Positions 8,143 through 15,578 of a stretch of 39,567 nt of DNA are shown here, one piece after another; positions within the stretch are counted from its first letter, which is position 1, and each line of letters begins with the position of its first letter. The DNA comes from Tychonema sp. LEGE 07203. GTDB lineage: Bacteria; Cyanobacteriota; Cyanobacteriia; Cyanobacteriales; Microcoleaceae. The stretch spans positions 1 to 39,567 of the forward strand of contig NZ_JADEXD010000048.1 of NCBI RefSeq assembly GCF_015207285.1. Direction: 5' to 3'. The notes under the pieces were generated by a model. The model ran no database searches. It was given only the letters and a program-made list of their open reading frames with translations, and was not told the DNA's origin. The position numbers and the translations under genes were made by a program.

Positions 8143-9359
8143 TCTGCTATAGATGACAAAATCTGCTGGTAGGCATCGATGGTTTGTCGGGCGATCGCCT
8201 CCCAGTTATAATGCTTTTCGGCATACTCTTTGCCATTCAATCCCCGCCGCTGCCGCTCCTGCGGATTCAGAAGTGCTGATTTGATTGAATGGGCGATCGC
8301 CCCTACTTCCAAAGGCCCCACCCAACCAGCTTCCGCTTGCTGTATGTCTGCCGCAATATGTATGCGATCGGAAATAGCCACAGCTACACCCGCCGCCATC
8401 GCTTCCGCAACAGCAATACCAAAGTTTTCGTAATAAGAAGGCAACACAAATAAGTCGGCTTTTCTCAATAGTGCAACTTTTGAATCGCCACTAACAAAGC
8501 CAGTGATTGTTGTAGATTTTCCTAAACTCGAATTTTGTATCTTTTCTTGAATTTTTGTTTCATAACCTGCATCTTGCGGATTAGAACCAGCTAAAATAAA
8601 GTGAAAATTCATGCCTTCTGCCAAAAGACTTTCCAGTGCGGGAATTAGAAAATCTAACCCTTTTTTAGGTTCAATCCGCGACATAAATAATATTATTGGT
8701 ATTTCAGACTCCGGCAATATATCAGAATAAAAATCTGCCCTCACCCCCAATGGAATCACCAAATCCTGTGGCACGGGCATCTTGCCCGTGCAGTCCAAAT
8801 CCTCCTGTGGCACGGGCATCTTGCCCGTCCAGTCCAAACCAAATCTTTCTGAGATTTTAGCTTCTTCTTTACTTGTGAAATGAATTGCCGCGGCCCCTGC
8901 TAAATTAGGGCGTTCTAAAAGCGCGGCATAAATCTGTTTCAAGTGCTTTTTTTTCTGCAAGTCGGCGGGGTCAAGCATACCGCAGGGACGCATAATATAT
9001 GGCAGCTTGTGATATCTAGCAATTGTAGCAGCGAGGGTAGTTACTGGTGAGAAAAGAGCGTGAATGTGAGCCAGGTCAAATTGTCGCGCATTTGCGTTCA
9101 ACCACTGCAATAACGAGAGAGAAAACTTATATCTACGAAACGGATAACAGCGGAAATAAATAATCTGATAGCCGTTTTGTTGTATTGGTTGATTTAACGG
9201 CACATCTAAGGGAAATTGATCGATATCTCCGTTAGAATCTGTGGTGATAATTGTGACATCAATGCCTTGGGAAGCGAGGGCGGCAGAAAGTCCCAATACC
9301 ATTTGACTCGGCCCGCCGTAGACGAGGGAAATTGAGGGGATAATTTGAAGGATTCGCAT
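8127..9359 (-). CDS. hpsP: GT4 glycosyltransferase, HpsP-like (hormogonium polysaccharide)
   Basis: The 410-aa retaining glycosyltransferase has GT-B fold features: MRILQIIPSISLVYGGPSQ at the N-terminus (donor-domain loop), a central SRIEPKKGLDFLIPAL strand-helix, and the E-x7-E motif ENFGIAVAE in the C-terminal domain. Overall it resembles HpsP of the hormogonium polysaccharide set (moderate certainty on the subtype). ATG at 9359 is chosen over the in-frame GTG at 9368 because conservation begins at MRILQ. Oddities: about 23 residues (near 176-198, two TGKMPVPQ units) come from an inserted stem-loop repeat, the stop lies inside a heptamer array, and the native upstream region appears displaced by the RloAB cassette. 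The HpsO- and HpsN-like genes lie further upstream on the same strand. Confidence 0.85.
   Translation of the reverse strand: MRILQIIPSISLVYGGPSQMVLGLSAALASQGIDVTIITTDSNGDIDQFPLDVPLNQPIQQNGYQIIYFRCYPFRRYKFSLSLLQWLNANARQFDLAHIHALFSPVTTLAATIARYHKLPYIMRPCGMLDPADLQKKKHLKQIYAALLERPNLAGAAAIHFTSKEEAKISERFGLDWTGKMPVPQEDLDCTGKMPVPQDLVIPLGVRADFYSDILPESEIPIILFMSRIEPKKGLDFLIPALESLLAEGMNFHFILAGSNPQDAGYETKIQEKIQNSSLGKSTTITGFVSGDSKVALLRKADLFVLPSYYENFGIAVAEAMAAGVAVAISDRIHIAADIQQAEAGWVGPLEVGAIAHSIKSALLNPQERQRRGLNGKEYAEKHYNWEAIARQTIDAYQQILSSIAEVISY
8766..8835. repeat. Two stem-loop repeats inserted in frame within hpsP
   Basis: Two units start at 8766 and 8805, 39 nt (13 codons) apart. The first has a perfect hairpin CACGGGCA-TCT-TGCCCGTG; the second has one arm mismatch. 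On the minus strand each encodes TGKMPVPQ. The hairpin layout (8-bp arms, TCT loop, GTGG before it) equals that of the array at 1-220. Confidence 0.9.
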
Positions 9360-9361
9360 GG
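9325..9361. repeat. 37-bp direct repeat, left copy (contains the hpsP start)
   Basis: Exact match to 11588-11624, offset 2263 bp. It covers the ATG and the first 11-12 codons of hpsP. The two copies bracket rloA and rloB. Confidence 0.92.
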
Positions 9362-9458
9362 TTAGCACTTGGTATTAGCTGAGGTAGCTGGTTGTGTTAT
9401 CATAAAAAGAATTGCAAAATTTGCACCTTATACTAATTTAGGCGATCGGAGGCAAGTT

Positions 9459-10748
9459 ATGCTGATTGGATTCAGCGTCGGCAACTACAAATCTTTTAAA
9501 GAAACTGTCACCATCAGCATGGTAGCCTCGTCAATTACGGAGGAGGAAAAAGAGCTTGACACAAATAATGTCTTTGAAGTTAATCGTAAGTTAAAATTGC
9601 TGAAAACAGCAGCTATTTATGGAGCTAATGCAAGCGGCAAAAGCAATCTTGTTGCTGCTATTAACTTTATGAAATGGTTTGTCCTCAACTCATCCAAAGA
9701 AACGCAAGTTTCAGAGGCGATCGATGTTGAAGCATTCAGGCTAAGTACGGAGACAGAAAAAGAGCCGTCTTTCTTTGAAATCGTTTTTCTAATTGAAGAA
9801 AAAACTTTTAGGTACGGTTTTGAGGTGAACGCGCGGGAAGTTGTTTCTGAGTGGCTATTTCAAGCCGATGACAGTGAAGAAAAAATGCTTTTTGAACGGG
9901 ATTTAGACAATTTTATATTAGATGATTTCCTAGAGGGACAAGGCATTAGCGATAAAACCCGAAGTAATGCTTTATTTCTTTCTGTAGTTGCACAATTTAA
10001 TGGTAAACTTTCTGGCAAAATTCTGCTGTGGTTTAGTAAAAATTTGCAATTGATATCAGGCTTGCAAGATAGACAATACCGCAAAGAAACATTGGAGTCT
10101 TTTGAGAACGATCGCCACCGACATGATATTATTGAATTTATCAAAAAATTAGACTTAGGCATTGCTGATATCGAAATCATCAATCAACCTGTATTTGTTG
10201 TTGCCAATAATAATACTCCAGTATACGGTAGTTCCTACGGTAGTTTATACCCTATTTCTGCAATGAAACCAGCGGTAAAAACTGTTCACCGGAAATATGA
10301 TGCTGACGGTAAGCAAACTTCTCTAGAACTATTCGATATCGAAAAGCATGAATCCGAGGGAACAAACAAACTATTTGCATTAGCAGGCATTCTTCTGGAT
10401 ACTTTAAGAAAAGGAAAAATTTTATTAATTGATGAACTTGATGCCAGACTTCATCCGCTGATTACTCGCGAATTAATCTGCTTATTCAATTCTAACGAGA
10501 CTAATCCGCACAACGCACAGCTTATATTTACTACACACGACACAAATTTGCTCAGCAGCAAGACTTTTCGCAAGGATCAAATATGGTTTACCGAAAAGGA
10601 TAACAAGGGCGCTACTGATTTGTATTCTTTGGTAGAGTATAAAGTTGGAAAAAATGCCTCATTTGAGCGCGATTACATTATCGGTAAGTATGGCGCTATC
10701 CCTTTTATTGGTAATTTTAAAGAACTAATAGGTGAACTTCATGAATAA
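9459..10748 (+). CDS. rloA: RloA-like AAA-family ATPase (defence-type)
   Basis: The 429-aa ABC/SMC-like ATPase of the AAA_15/AAA_21 type begins MLIGFSVGNYKSFKE. Walker A is GANASGKS (55-62), there is a signature-like ESEGTNKLFAL (298-308), Walker B is ILLIDELDARLHP (321-333), and the H-loop is TTHD (358-361). The start is fixed by a strong GGAGG six bases before the ATG. It overlaps the downstream RloB-like gene by 8 nt, the usual pairing. Such pairs are described as RloAB, related to the AbiL abortive-infection genes, and are architecturally like PARIS (ATPase plus TOPRIM). By analogy the ATPase would sense infection and license the partner effector. It is divergent from hpsP and lies inside a segment bounded by 37-bp direct repeats. 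Confidence 0.85.
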   Translation: MLIGFSVGNYKSFKETVTISMVASSITEEEKELDTNNVFEVNRKLKLLKTAAIYGANASGKSNLVAAINFMKWFVLNSSKETQVSEAIDVEAFRLSTETEKEPSFFEIVFLIEEKTFRYGFEVNAREVVSEWLFQADDSEEKMLFERDLDNFILDDFLEGQGISDKTRSNALFLSVVAQFNGKLSGKILLWFSKNLQLISGLQDRQYRKETLESFENDRHRHDIIEFIKKLDLGIADIEIINQPVFVVANNNTPVYGSSYGSLYPISAMKPAVKTVHRKYDADGKQTSLELFDIEKHESEGTNKLFALAGILLDTLRKGKILLIDELDARLHPLITRELICLFNSNETNPHNAQLIFTTHDTNLLSSKTFRKDQIWFTEKDNKGATDLYSLVEYKVGKNASFERDYIIGKYGAIPFIGNFKELIGELHE

Positions 10749-11373
10749 AAAAAGTTCGTCTAGAAGAACAAATATTGATTACTACAATAGAAAAGTTAAA
10801 ACTAGAAGATGGTTTTTGATCCTGTGCGAAGGTGAGAAAACAGAACCCAACTATTTTAGAAGTTTCCCGGTAGATACAAAGGTAATTAAGCTGGATATCA
10901 AAGGAGAAGGAAAAAATACGAAGAGTTTAGTAGAAAAAGCTATTGAGTTAAAAAACGACTCAGACTCCGACGAAACAGACCGATTTTGGTGTGTGTTCGA
11001 TCGCGATAAAAACCCTAAAAATCCTAACGACTCGCAAAATTTTAATGCAGCTATAACTCTTGCCAAAACTAACGGCATTAAAGTAGCTTACTCCAATGAT
11101 GCTTTTGAACTTTGGTATTTACTGCGCTTCCATTTTTATAATACTGGAATTTCTCGCAAAGATTATCAAAATATGCTAACCAAGTTATTGGGACACAAGT
11201 ATGAGAAAAACAGCGATACAATTTATGAGGAACTAAAAGACAAACAGCAGGATGCAATTAAACACGCAAAACGGCTTTTAAAGGAATACGATCGCCCCAA
11301 TCCTGAAACTGACAATCCTTCAACAACAGTACATTTGCTAGTCGCAGAACTTAACAGTTTTATTCCTGATTGA
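10741..11373 (+). CDS. rloB: RloB-like TOPRIM-type effector nuclease
   Basis: The 210-aa protein starts at the ATG at 10741, which has AGGTGA eight bases upstream; a GTG at 10732 is possible but less likely. A basic N-terminus (1-25) is followed by FLILCEGEKTEPNYF, with E30 as the first acidic residue of a TOPRIM-like fold, then RFWCVFDRDK with D87 and D89. SNDAFELWYLLRF (118-130) is characteristic of RloB. The family role as nuclease effector of the ATPase partner is inferred from related systems. It is translationally coupled to rloA by the ATGAATAA overlap. Immediately downstream lie a TATAGC-ended element, an AAACCGGGTTT repeat and the second 37-bp direct repeat. Confidence 0.83.
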   Translation: MNKKSSSRRTNIDYYNRKVKTRRWFLILCEGEKTEPNYFRSFPVDTKVIKLDIKGEGKNTKSLVEKAIELKNDSDSDETDRFWCVFDRDKNPKNPNDSQNFNAAITLAKTNGIKVAYSNDAFELWYLLRFHFYNTGISRKDYQNMLTKLLGHKYEKNSDTIYEELKDKQQDAIKHAKRLLKEYDRPNPETDNPSTTVHLLVAELNSFIPD

Positions 11374-11393
11374 TGAGGAATTTTGGCACTACA

Positions 11394-11503
11394 TATAGCC
11401 TTTCTCAGAAAGATGAGGTAATGTCGGGCATCGGCCAAACCGGGCATCGGCCAAACCGGGCATCGGGCATAAGGCATACCTCATCTTTCTGATAAGTGCT
11501 ATA
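11394..11503 (+). repeat. TATAGC-ended dispersed element, copy B
   Basis: Ends TATAGCCTTTCTC and GCTATA enclose GATGAGGTA...CATACCTCATC inverted sub-terminal repeats. The core is tandem GGGCATCGGCCAAACC units. An AAACCGGGTTT repeat follows at about 11527-11540. Confidence 0.75.
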
Positions 11504-11587
11504 CATCTGATTATCAAAATACCTCAGAAACCGGGTTTTTTTGTATATTTCTCGTTCCTCGTCGCCAAACTCGTAGAAACCAGATTT

Positions 11588-11624
11588 AGGGAAATTGAGG
11601 GGATAATTTGAAGGATTCGCATGG
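11588..11624. repeat. 37-bp direct repeat, right copy (orphan hpsP start)
   Basis: Identical to 9325-9361. On the minus strand it carries an ATG (11620-11622) and the first codons of hpsP, followed by unrelated DNA, so it is an orphan 5' fragment. It sits 48 bp beyond the stop of the 59-aa gene, suggesting that hpsP once followed that gene directly. Confidence 0.92.
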
Positions 11625-11670
11625 AAAAATTGTTCTTTAAATCAATATACCAACCTCTCCCATTACAAAT

Positions 11671-11850
11671 TTAATCATCTGGAAAAGGCTGCCCGTTTAG
11701 CTGTCGAGCTTCCTCTCTCTTTGTTGCTTGAATTTGAGTATTGTGAGATATTTGCTTGGAAATTTCATACATTTCACTGGCTTTGGCTTCAGTGGCTTTA
11801 ACAATTTCAAGGATTTCCAGGAGTAGGCTTTCGTCTGGTAATTGTTTCAT
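11671..11850 (-). CDS. Hypothetical 59-aa protein, second gene of a micro-operon
   Basis: Start ATG at 11848-11850 and stop TAA at 11671-11673. The translation begins MKQLPDESLLLEILEIVKAT and ends GQPFPDD. The middle is rich in Glu, Lys, Ala and Gln and likely alpha-helical. It overlaps the stop of the upstream gene by the ATGA tetranucleotide, which is strong evidence that it is translated. No family is recognised. The tight coupling of two small proteins would fit a toxin-antitoxin or accessory pair, but nothing in the sequence shows this. Confidence 0.7.
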   Translation of the reverse strand: MKQLPDESLLLEILEIVKATEAKASEMYEISKQISHNTQIQATKREEARQLNGQPFPDD

Positions 11851-12197
11851 GGCAATGCCTCCTCTAATCTCTCAACTACTTTGTCTATCATAATTTTAAC
11901 TTTTGGAGCTATATGTAGCAAGGTTGCTAAATAATCTCCGGCTTTTTGAACATCTTCATCTGGCACGTCAACCAGCAATATATTGTTCACAATGTTCTCT
12001 GCTTGTAAGCGAGTACCTGCTACGCAGAATTGAAAATTACTGATCGAAGAAAAGTATTGCATCAGTATTTCATTTTCAGGAAACAGAGACATTGCTGTTC
12101 TCAGTGCAAAAAGTCCTTTCGTTGCTTGGCGCTCGCTATCGTCAAGTACCTGGTAGAGTTCGTTAACCAAAGGTCGTATGTCGGAAGGAATAGACAT
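11847..12197 (-). CDS. Hypothetical 116-aa helical protein, first gene of a micro-operon
   Basis: The protein begins MSIPSDIRPLVNELYQVLDD. It is predicted mostly helical, with no membrane segment, signal or metal motif. Family not recognised. The start at 12197 has only a weak purine stretch upstream, followed further upstream by heptamer repeats. The stop overlaps the start of the 59-aa gene (ATGA). It lies between the HpsO-like gene and the RloAB cassette on the same strand as the hps genes, so it may belong to the polysaccharide cluster or to an inserted segment. Confidence 0.7.
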   Translation of the reverse strand: MSIPSDIRPLVNELYQVLDDSERQATKGLFALRTAMSLFPENEILMQYFSSISNFQFCVAGTRLQAENIVNNILLVDVPDEDVQKAGDYLATLLHIAPKVKIMIDKVVERLEEALP

Positions 12198-12248
12198 TTA
12201 CCACAGTTTTTATTTGACAATTATATTATACTGCTAATTAGAAGGAAG

Positions 12249-12470
12249 AAGTCATTAGTCATTAGTCATTAGTCATTAGTCAGTAGTTATTTGTTATTTG
12301 TTATTTGTTATTTGTAACAACGGGCAACTGATAACTGGCAACTGGCAACTGGCAACTGGCAACTGACAACTGACAACTGACAACTGGCAACTGCTTTCCG
12401 TACAACGTCCAACGTCATCAGTGCTGTCGCCTTCGAGCTTTCCGTACAACGTCATCAGGAAGAAGGAAGA
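12249..12470. repeat. Heptamer (STRR) arrays
   Basis: GTCATTA repeats, then TTATTTG repeats, then CAACTGG/CAACTGA repeats, then a block containing TTTCCGTACAACGTC that recurs at about 13971, 15285 (inverted) and 34544. The 12198-12696 gap holds this array and a TATAGC-ended element, and no gene. Confidence 0.85.
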
Positions 12471-12509
12471 AGGCTTGAGTTATCGTTGCTATAGCAGGAA
12501 TAATACATA

Positions 12510-12622
12510 TATAGCCTTTCTGTGCTCTCATATGAGGTACTATCCGGGATAGGCCAAACCGGGCATAGGCCGCCGTGGGCATAGGGCATAGGGCATACCT
12601 CACTTTTTTGAGAACCGCTATA
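12510..12622 (+). repeat. TATAGC-ended dispersed element, copy C
   Basis: Starts TATAGCCTTTCTG and ends GAACCGCTATA, with sub-terminal ATGAGGTAC and GCATACCTCA. The core is GGGATAGGCCAAACC followed by tandem GGGCATA. It is the closest match to the inverted copy A. Confidence 0.75.
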
Positions 12623-12696
12623 CATCTAGCTTCAGGGCGACTCGATCTGTATTTTACGTTTAATTAGGTGGATTTGCTTAAAAGTTACGATCGCCA

Positions 12697-13863
12697 TCAA
12701 AATTCTTTGTAAAAATCTAATAATTGTTCAGCTAAGGCTTTATTTGTATAATGGCTCATCGCTCTATGATAACCCCGATCGCCCAAATCAGCAGCCAACT
12801 CCCGCCGCTCCATCAATTGTTGCAAACAATCTCGCAAAATCCCCGCATTTCCCTCCGGGAAGACTAACCCCGCAGAGCCGATGACGTGGGGAATTTCCCC
12901 GCAATCGGAACCGATAACGGGAATTTTACAAGCCATCGCTTCAATTAAAACATGGCCGAATTGTTCTTTCCAACCCACAGTAGTTAAAGTTTTGAATTTA
13001 TAGCTCGTTTGCGATGGCAATACCAAACAGTTCATTAAGTTAATATAGGGGGGGATTTGTTCGTGAGCAACGCTTTCTACCCAGATTATGCGATCGCTGA
13101 TTCCCCATTCTCTAGATTTTTCGGCGAGGTGCGCCTGCAATTTTCCTTGGCCTACCAACAGCCACTTCCAAGAGCGTTCTTTCAATTTTACCAAAGCTTC
13201 AGCTAAAGTTAGCAGTCCTTTTTCCTCGACAAATCGCCCTACAAATCCTACCACAAAATCGGTCGGTTCAATGCCAAATTTGCGACACAAATCAGCGTCT
13301 TTGCCAGTAGGGCGAAACAAAGTTTCATCTACTCCGAGTTGGGGCATGACTTTCACTGCGCCTTGATAGCCCCGATCGCGCAAAATTTGGGCTCCGTCTA
13401 GGTTGCCTGCGACAATTCCGTCGGTGTGCTGAAGATTGTAATTTTCTAAGGCTGAAACCGGCCAATTCAATTGATAAGGCAGATTCCACCAGGTAAATAA
13501 TATATTTTTTGCTTGCAGTTTTAGCAGCTTGTTGAGCAATATTAGCTGAGCGCAAGCTAGGGATTTTGAACCTTGTTCTACTTGAATAATCTGCGGTCTA
13601 AATTGTTGTAATAATTTAATTAAACTTGTACCAAATGTTAGCAATCCTTGATTGTTTTGGCTGTAATTGAAAAGGGGAACTACTTTAAATGAACCTTGCT
13701 GAAAGAATTCTGTTTCTATGATTTTATTTTGTACGCCTCCGGGTTTCCAGCGCCGCGGCACTATAACAGTTACTTGAATATCGGGTTCTAGGTTGGCTAA
13801 TATCTTGAATTTTTCCCGATTAATGTCCACAATATAGGTGTGGCTGGCAACGAGAATTCTCAT
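12697..13863 (-). CDS. hpsO: GT4 glycosyltransferase, HpsO-like
   Basis: The 388-aa protein starts at the ATG at 13863 (MRILVASHTYIVDINREKF). The in-frame extension to 13887 is translated heptamer repeat and is discarded. GT-B features are GFVGRFVEEKGLLTLAEALV in the C-terminal domain and the E-x7-E motif EQFGHVLIE with IPVIGSDCGEIPHVI after it. It resembles the HpsO member of the hormogonium polysaccharide glycosyltransferases (moderate certainty on the subtype). It is on the same strand as the HpsN-like gene upstream, 256 bp apart, with heptamer repeats between them. It is cytoplasmic or membrane-peripheral, and no membrane segment is seen. Confidence 0.83.
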   Translation of the reverse strand: MRILVASHTYIVDINREKFKILANLEPDIQVTVIVPRRWKPGGVQNKIIETEFFQQGSFKVVPLFNYSQNNQGLLTFGTSLIKLLQQFRPQIIQVEQGSKSLACAQLILLNKLLKLQAKNILFTWWNLPYQLNWPVSALENYNLQHTDGIVAGNLDGAQILRDRGYQGAVKVMPQLGVDETLFRPTGKDADLCRKFGIEPTDFVVGFVGRFVEEKGLLTLAEALVKLKERSWKWLLVGQGKLQAHLAEKSREWGISDRIIWVESVAHEQIPPYINLMNCLVLPSQTSYKFKTLTTVGWKEQFGHVLIEAMACKIPVIGSDCGEIPHVIGSAGLVFPEGNAGILRDCLQQLMERRELAADLGDRGYHRAMSHYTNKALAEQLLDFYKEF

Positions 13864-13871
13864 TTTTTGGA

Positions 13872-13990
13872 AGAAGTCATTAGTCATTAGTCATTAGTCC
13901 AACGTCCAACGTCCAACGTCCAACGTCATCAGTCATCAGTCCAACGTCATCAGTGCTGTCGCCTCCGAGCTTTCCGTACAACCTCATCAG
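13872..13990. repeat. Heptamer (STRR) array between hpsO and hpsN
   Basis: GTCATTA and GTCCAAC(GT) repeats, then the recurring CGAGCTTTCCGTACAAC block. Confidence 0.8.
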
Positions 13991-14119
13991 TCCGATGTCC
14001 GTCGGAAGAGGGAAGAATAGGTGTTTAAAATTTATGTTAGTTATTGATTGAGCAGGATCGTGCTACTTGCTGCCTCTGCGATTACTTCACTTCGCTGCGC
14101 TGCATTCGCAATGACATCA

Positions 14120-15088
14120 TTAAGTTTTTTTGTCTTGATGGGTGTAAATTTGTCCGTCATTCCACAGAGATTGAATTACTGTATTTATAGCACCCAGCCC
14201 ACCGAGGAGATAAAAAGTAAGTCGAAGGATTATTTTAATGGGCGATCGGCTTTTATGGCAAGGCGGGTTCCCCAAAACTTGGCAGTCAAAGAGTTTGGCG
14301 AAAAATCGCCAGCATTCAAAGGCTGTTAAATTTTTCAGTCCCATCAGGAAGTGGTTGTGATAAAACGTGATTTGATATTCGATCGATCGCGTGCTGACAT
14401 CGTGACATCCGCCGCTCTCCTCCCCCAAGTGAACTAAACAAGCATTGGGATCGTACCAAATTTTCATGCCGGTCGATCGCAATCTCAAACAAAAATCCGA
14501 CTCCTCCCGCACCGCACTCCCTGCAAACCGCTCATCAAACATCAAACCCCACTCAGCAAAAACCCGGCTGCGAAACGACATATTGCAGCCCCTAGCCGAG
14601 AGCACCTGCTGCGGTTGCACCGTATGCACCAAATCGATAAAATACCAAGCAACGGCTGCATCCATCGCTTCTGGAGGCAAATATTCGATCGCCAAATCGC
14701 TAATAGAATTATCCAGTTTCATTCTGTCAAAAACCCTACCCGCCACAGATCCCACATCTGGTTTTTCTAAATAATTGCCAGCGTGAGCCGCCAAAAAACC
14801 ATCTGGTAACTGTACATCATCATCAATAAATAAAATAATTTCTCCCGTCGCGCGCCGCACTGCATAATTTCGAGCACCAGGTAAACTCGCCCAATCTACC
14901 CGAAACCACCTAATTTTTCCCGCAGTTGCCAATTCCTGTAAATAAACCTGAGTTTCCAATTCGTGGGTGCGAGTTTGATCGATTACCAGCACTTCAAAAT
15001 TATCGTAATTTTGCCGAATCGTATCAGCCAATGTCTCTCGCAGGGGTTGCTCGCGATTGTAGGTGGGTATCACAACAGAAATCATCAT
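14120..15088 (-). CDS. hpsN: GT2 glycosyltransferase, HpsN-like
   Basis: About 322 aa from the ATG at 15088 (MMISVVIPTYNREQPLRETL); the next codon is also ATG. GT-A features are VVIPTYNR (nucleotide-binding strand), ARNYAVRRATGEIILFIDDD with the DDD metal motif near residues 90-95, and a C-terminal region with REESDFCLRLRSTG matching the GT2 acceptor ED motif. A hydrophobic stretch near the C-terminus (IKIILRLTFYLLGGLGAI) suggests membrane attachment. It resembles HpsN of the hormogonium polysaccharide set. It is the first gene of the minus-strand hps group, and the region upstream is dense with repeats. Confidence 0.83.
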   Translation of the reverse strand: MMISVVIPTYNREQPLRETLADTIRQNYDNFEVLVIDQTRTHELETQVYLQELATAGKIRWFRVDWASLPGARNYAVRRATGEIILFIDDDVQLPDGFLAAHAGNYLEKPDVGSVAGRVFDRMKLDNSISDLAIEYLPPEAMDAAVAWYFIDLVHTVQPQQVLSARGCNMSFRSRVFAEWGLMFDERFAGSAVREESDFCLRLRSTGMKIWYDPNACLVHLGEESGGCHDVSTRSIEYQITFYHNHFLMGLKNLTAFECWRFFAKLFDCQVLGNPPCHKSRSPIKIILRLTFYLLGGLGAINTVIQSLWNDGQIYTHQDKKT

Positions 15089-15110
15089 GGCACTTGCCGC
15101 CAAAGTATTC

Positions 15111-15578
15111 AATTTGAGATTTGAGATTTGAGATTTGAAGAATAAGGAAGAAGGAATATCAAAGAAGGAATATCAAAGCAGGATCGGAAATGAGTTTTAA
15201 ACCAAGAGACTGCATCTCTATAATTTTCCTTCTTCCTTCTTCCTTCTTCCCTCTTCCTTCTTCTTTCTTCTTTCTTCCTGATGACGTTGTACGGAAAGCT
15301 CCGAGGCGACAGCACTAATGACGTTGGACTGATGACTAATGACGTTGGACGTTGTACCGAAAGCAGTTGCCAGTTGTCAGTTGGTAGGGGCGGTGCCTGT
15401 GAGTGCGGGCCCTCTTAGTTGTCAGTTGTCAGTTGTCAGTTGGTAGGGGCGGTGCCAAGAGTGCCCGCCCTCAGTTGTCAGTTGCCAGTTGTCAGTTGCC
15501 CGTTGTTACCAATAACAAATAACAAATAACAAATAACTAATGACTAATGACTAATGACGTTGGACTAATGACTGACGA
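15111..15578. repeat. Repeat field: TTTGAGA, AAGAAGG and heptamer arrays with two hairpin cassettes
   Basis: The gap between hpsN and glmM (15089-15578) is almost all repeats: GAGATTT units at 15117-15140, TTCCTTC units at 15228-15270, CAGTTGT/CAGTTGC heptamers, AATAACAA units and GACTAAT units. Two GTAGGGGCGGTGCC...GCCC hairpin cassettes lie at about 15383-15415 and 15442-15472. No gene is seen. Confidence 0.85.

Noticed and set aside
9459..11373. Assignment as PARIS (AriA/AriB)
   Set aside because: The small partner has the CEGEKTE and FDRDK blocks of RloB rather than recognisable DUF4435 features, so RloAB is the better label.
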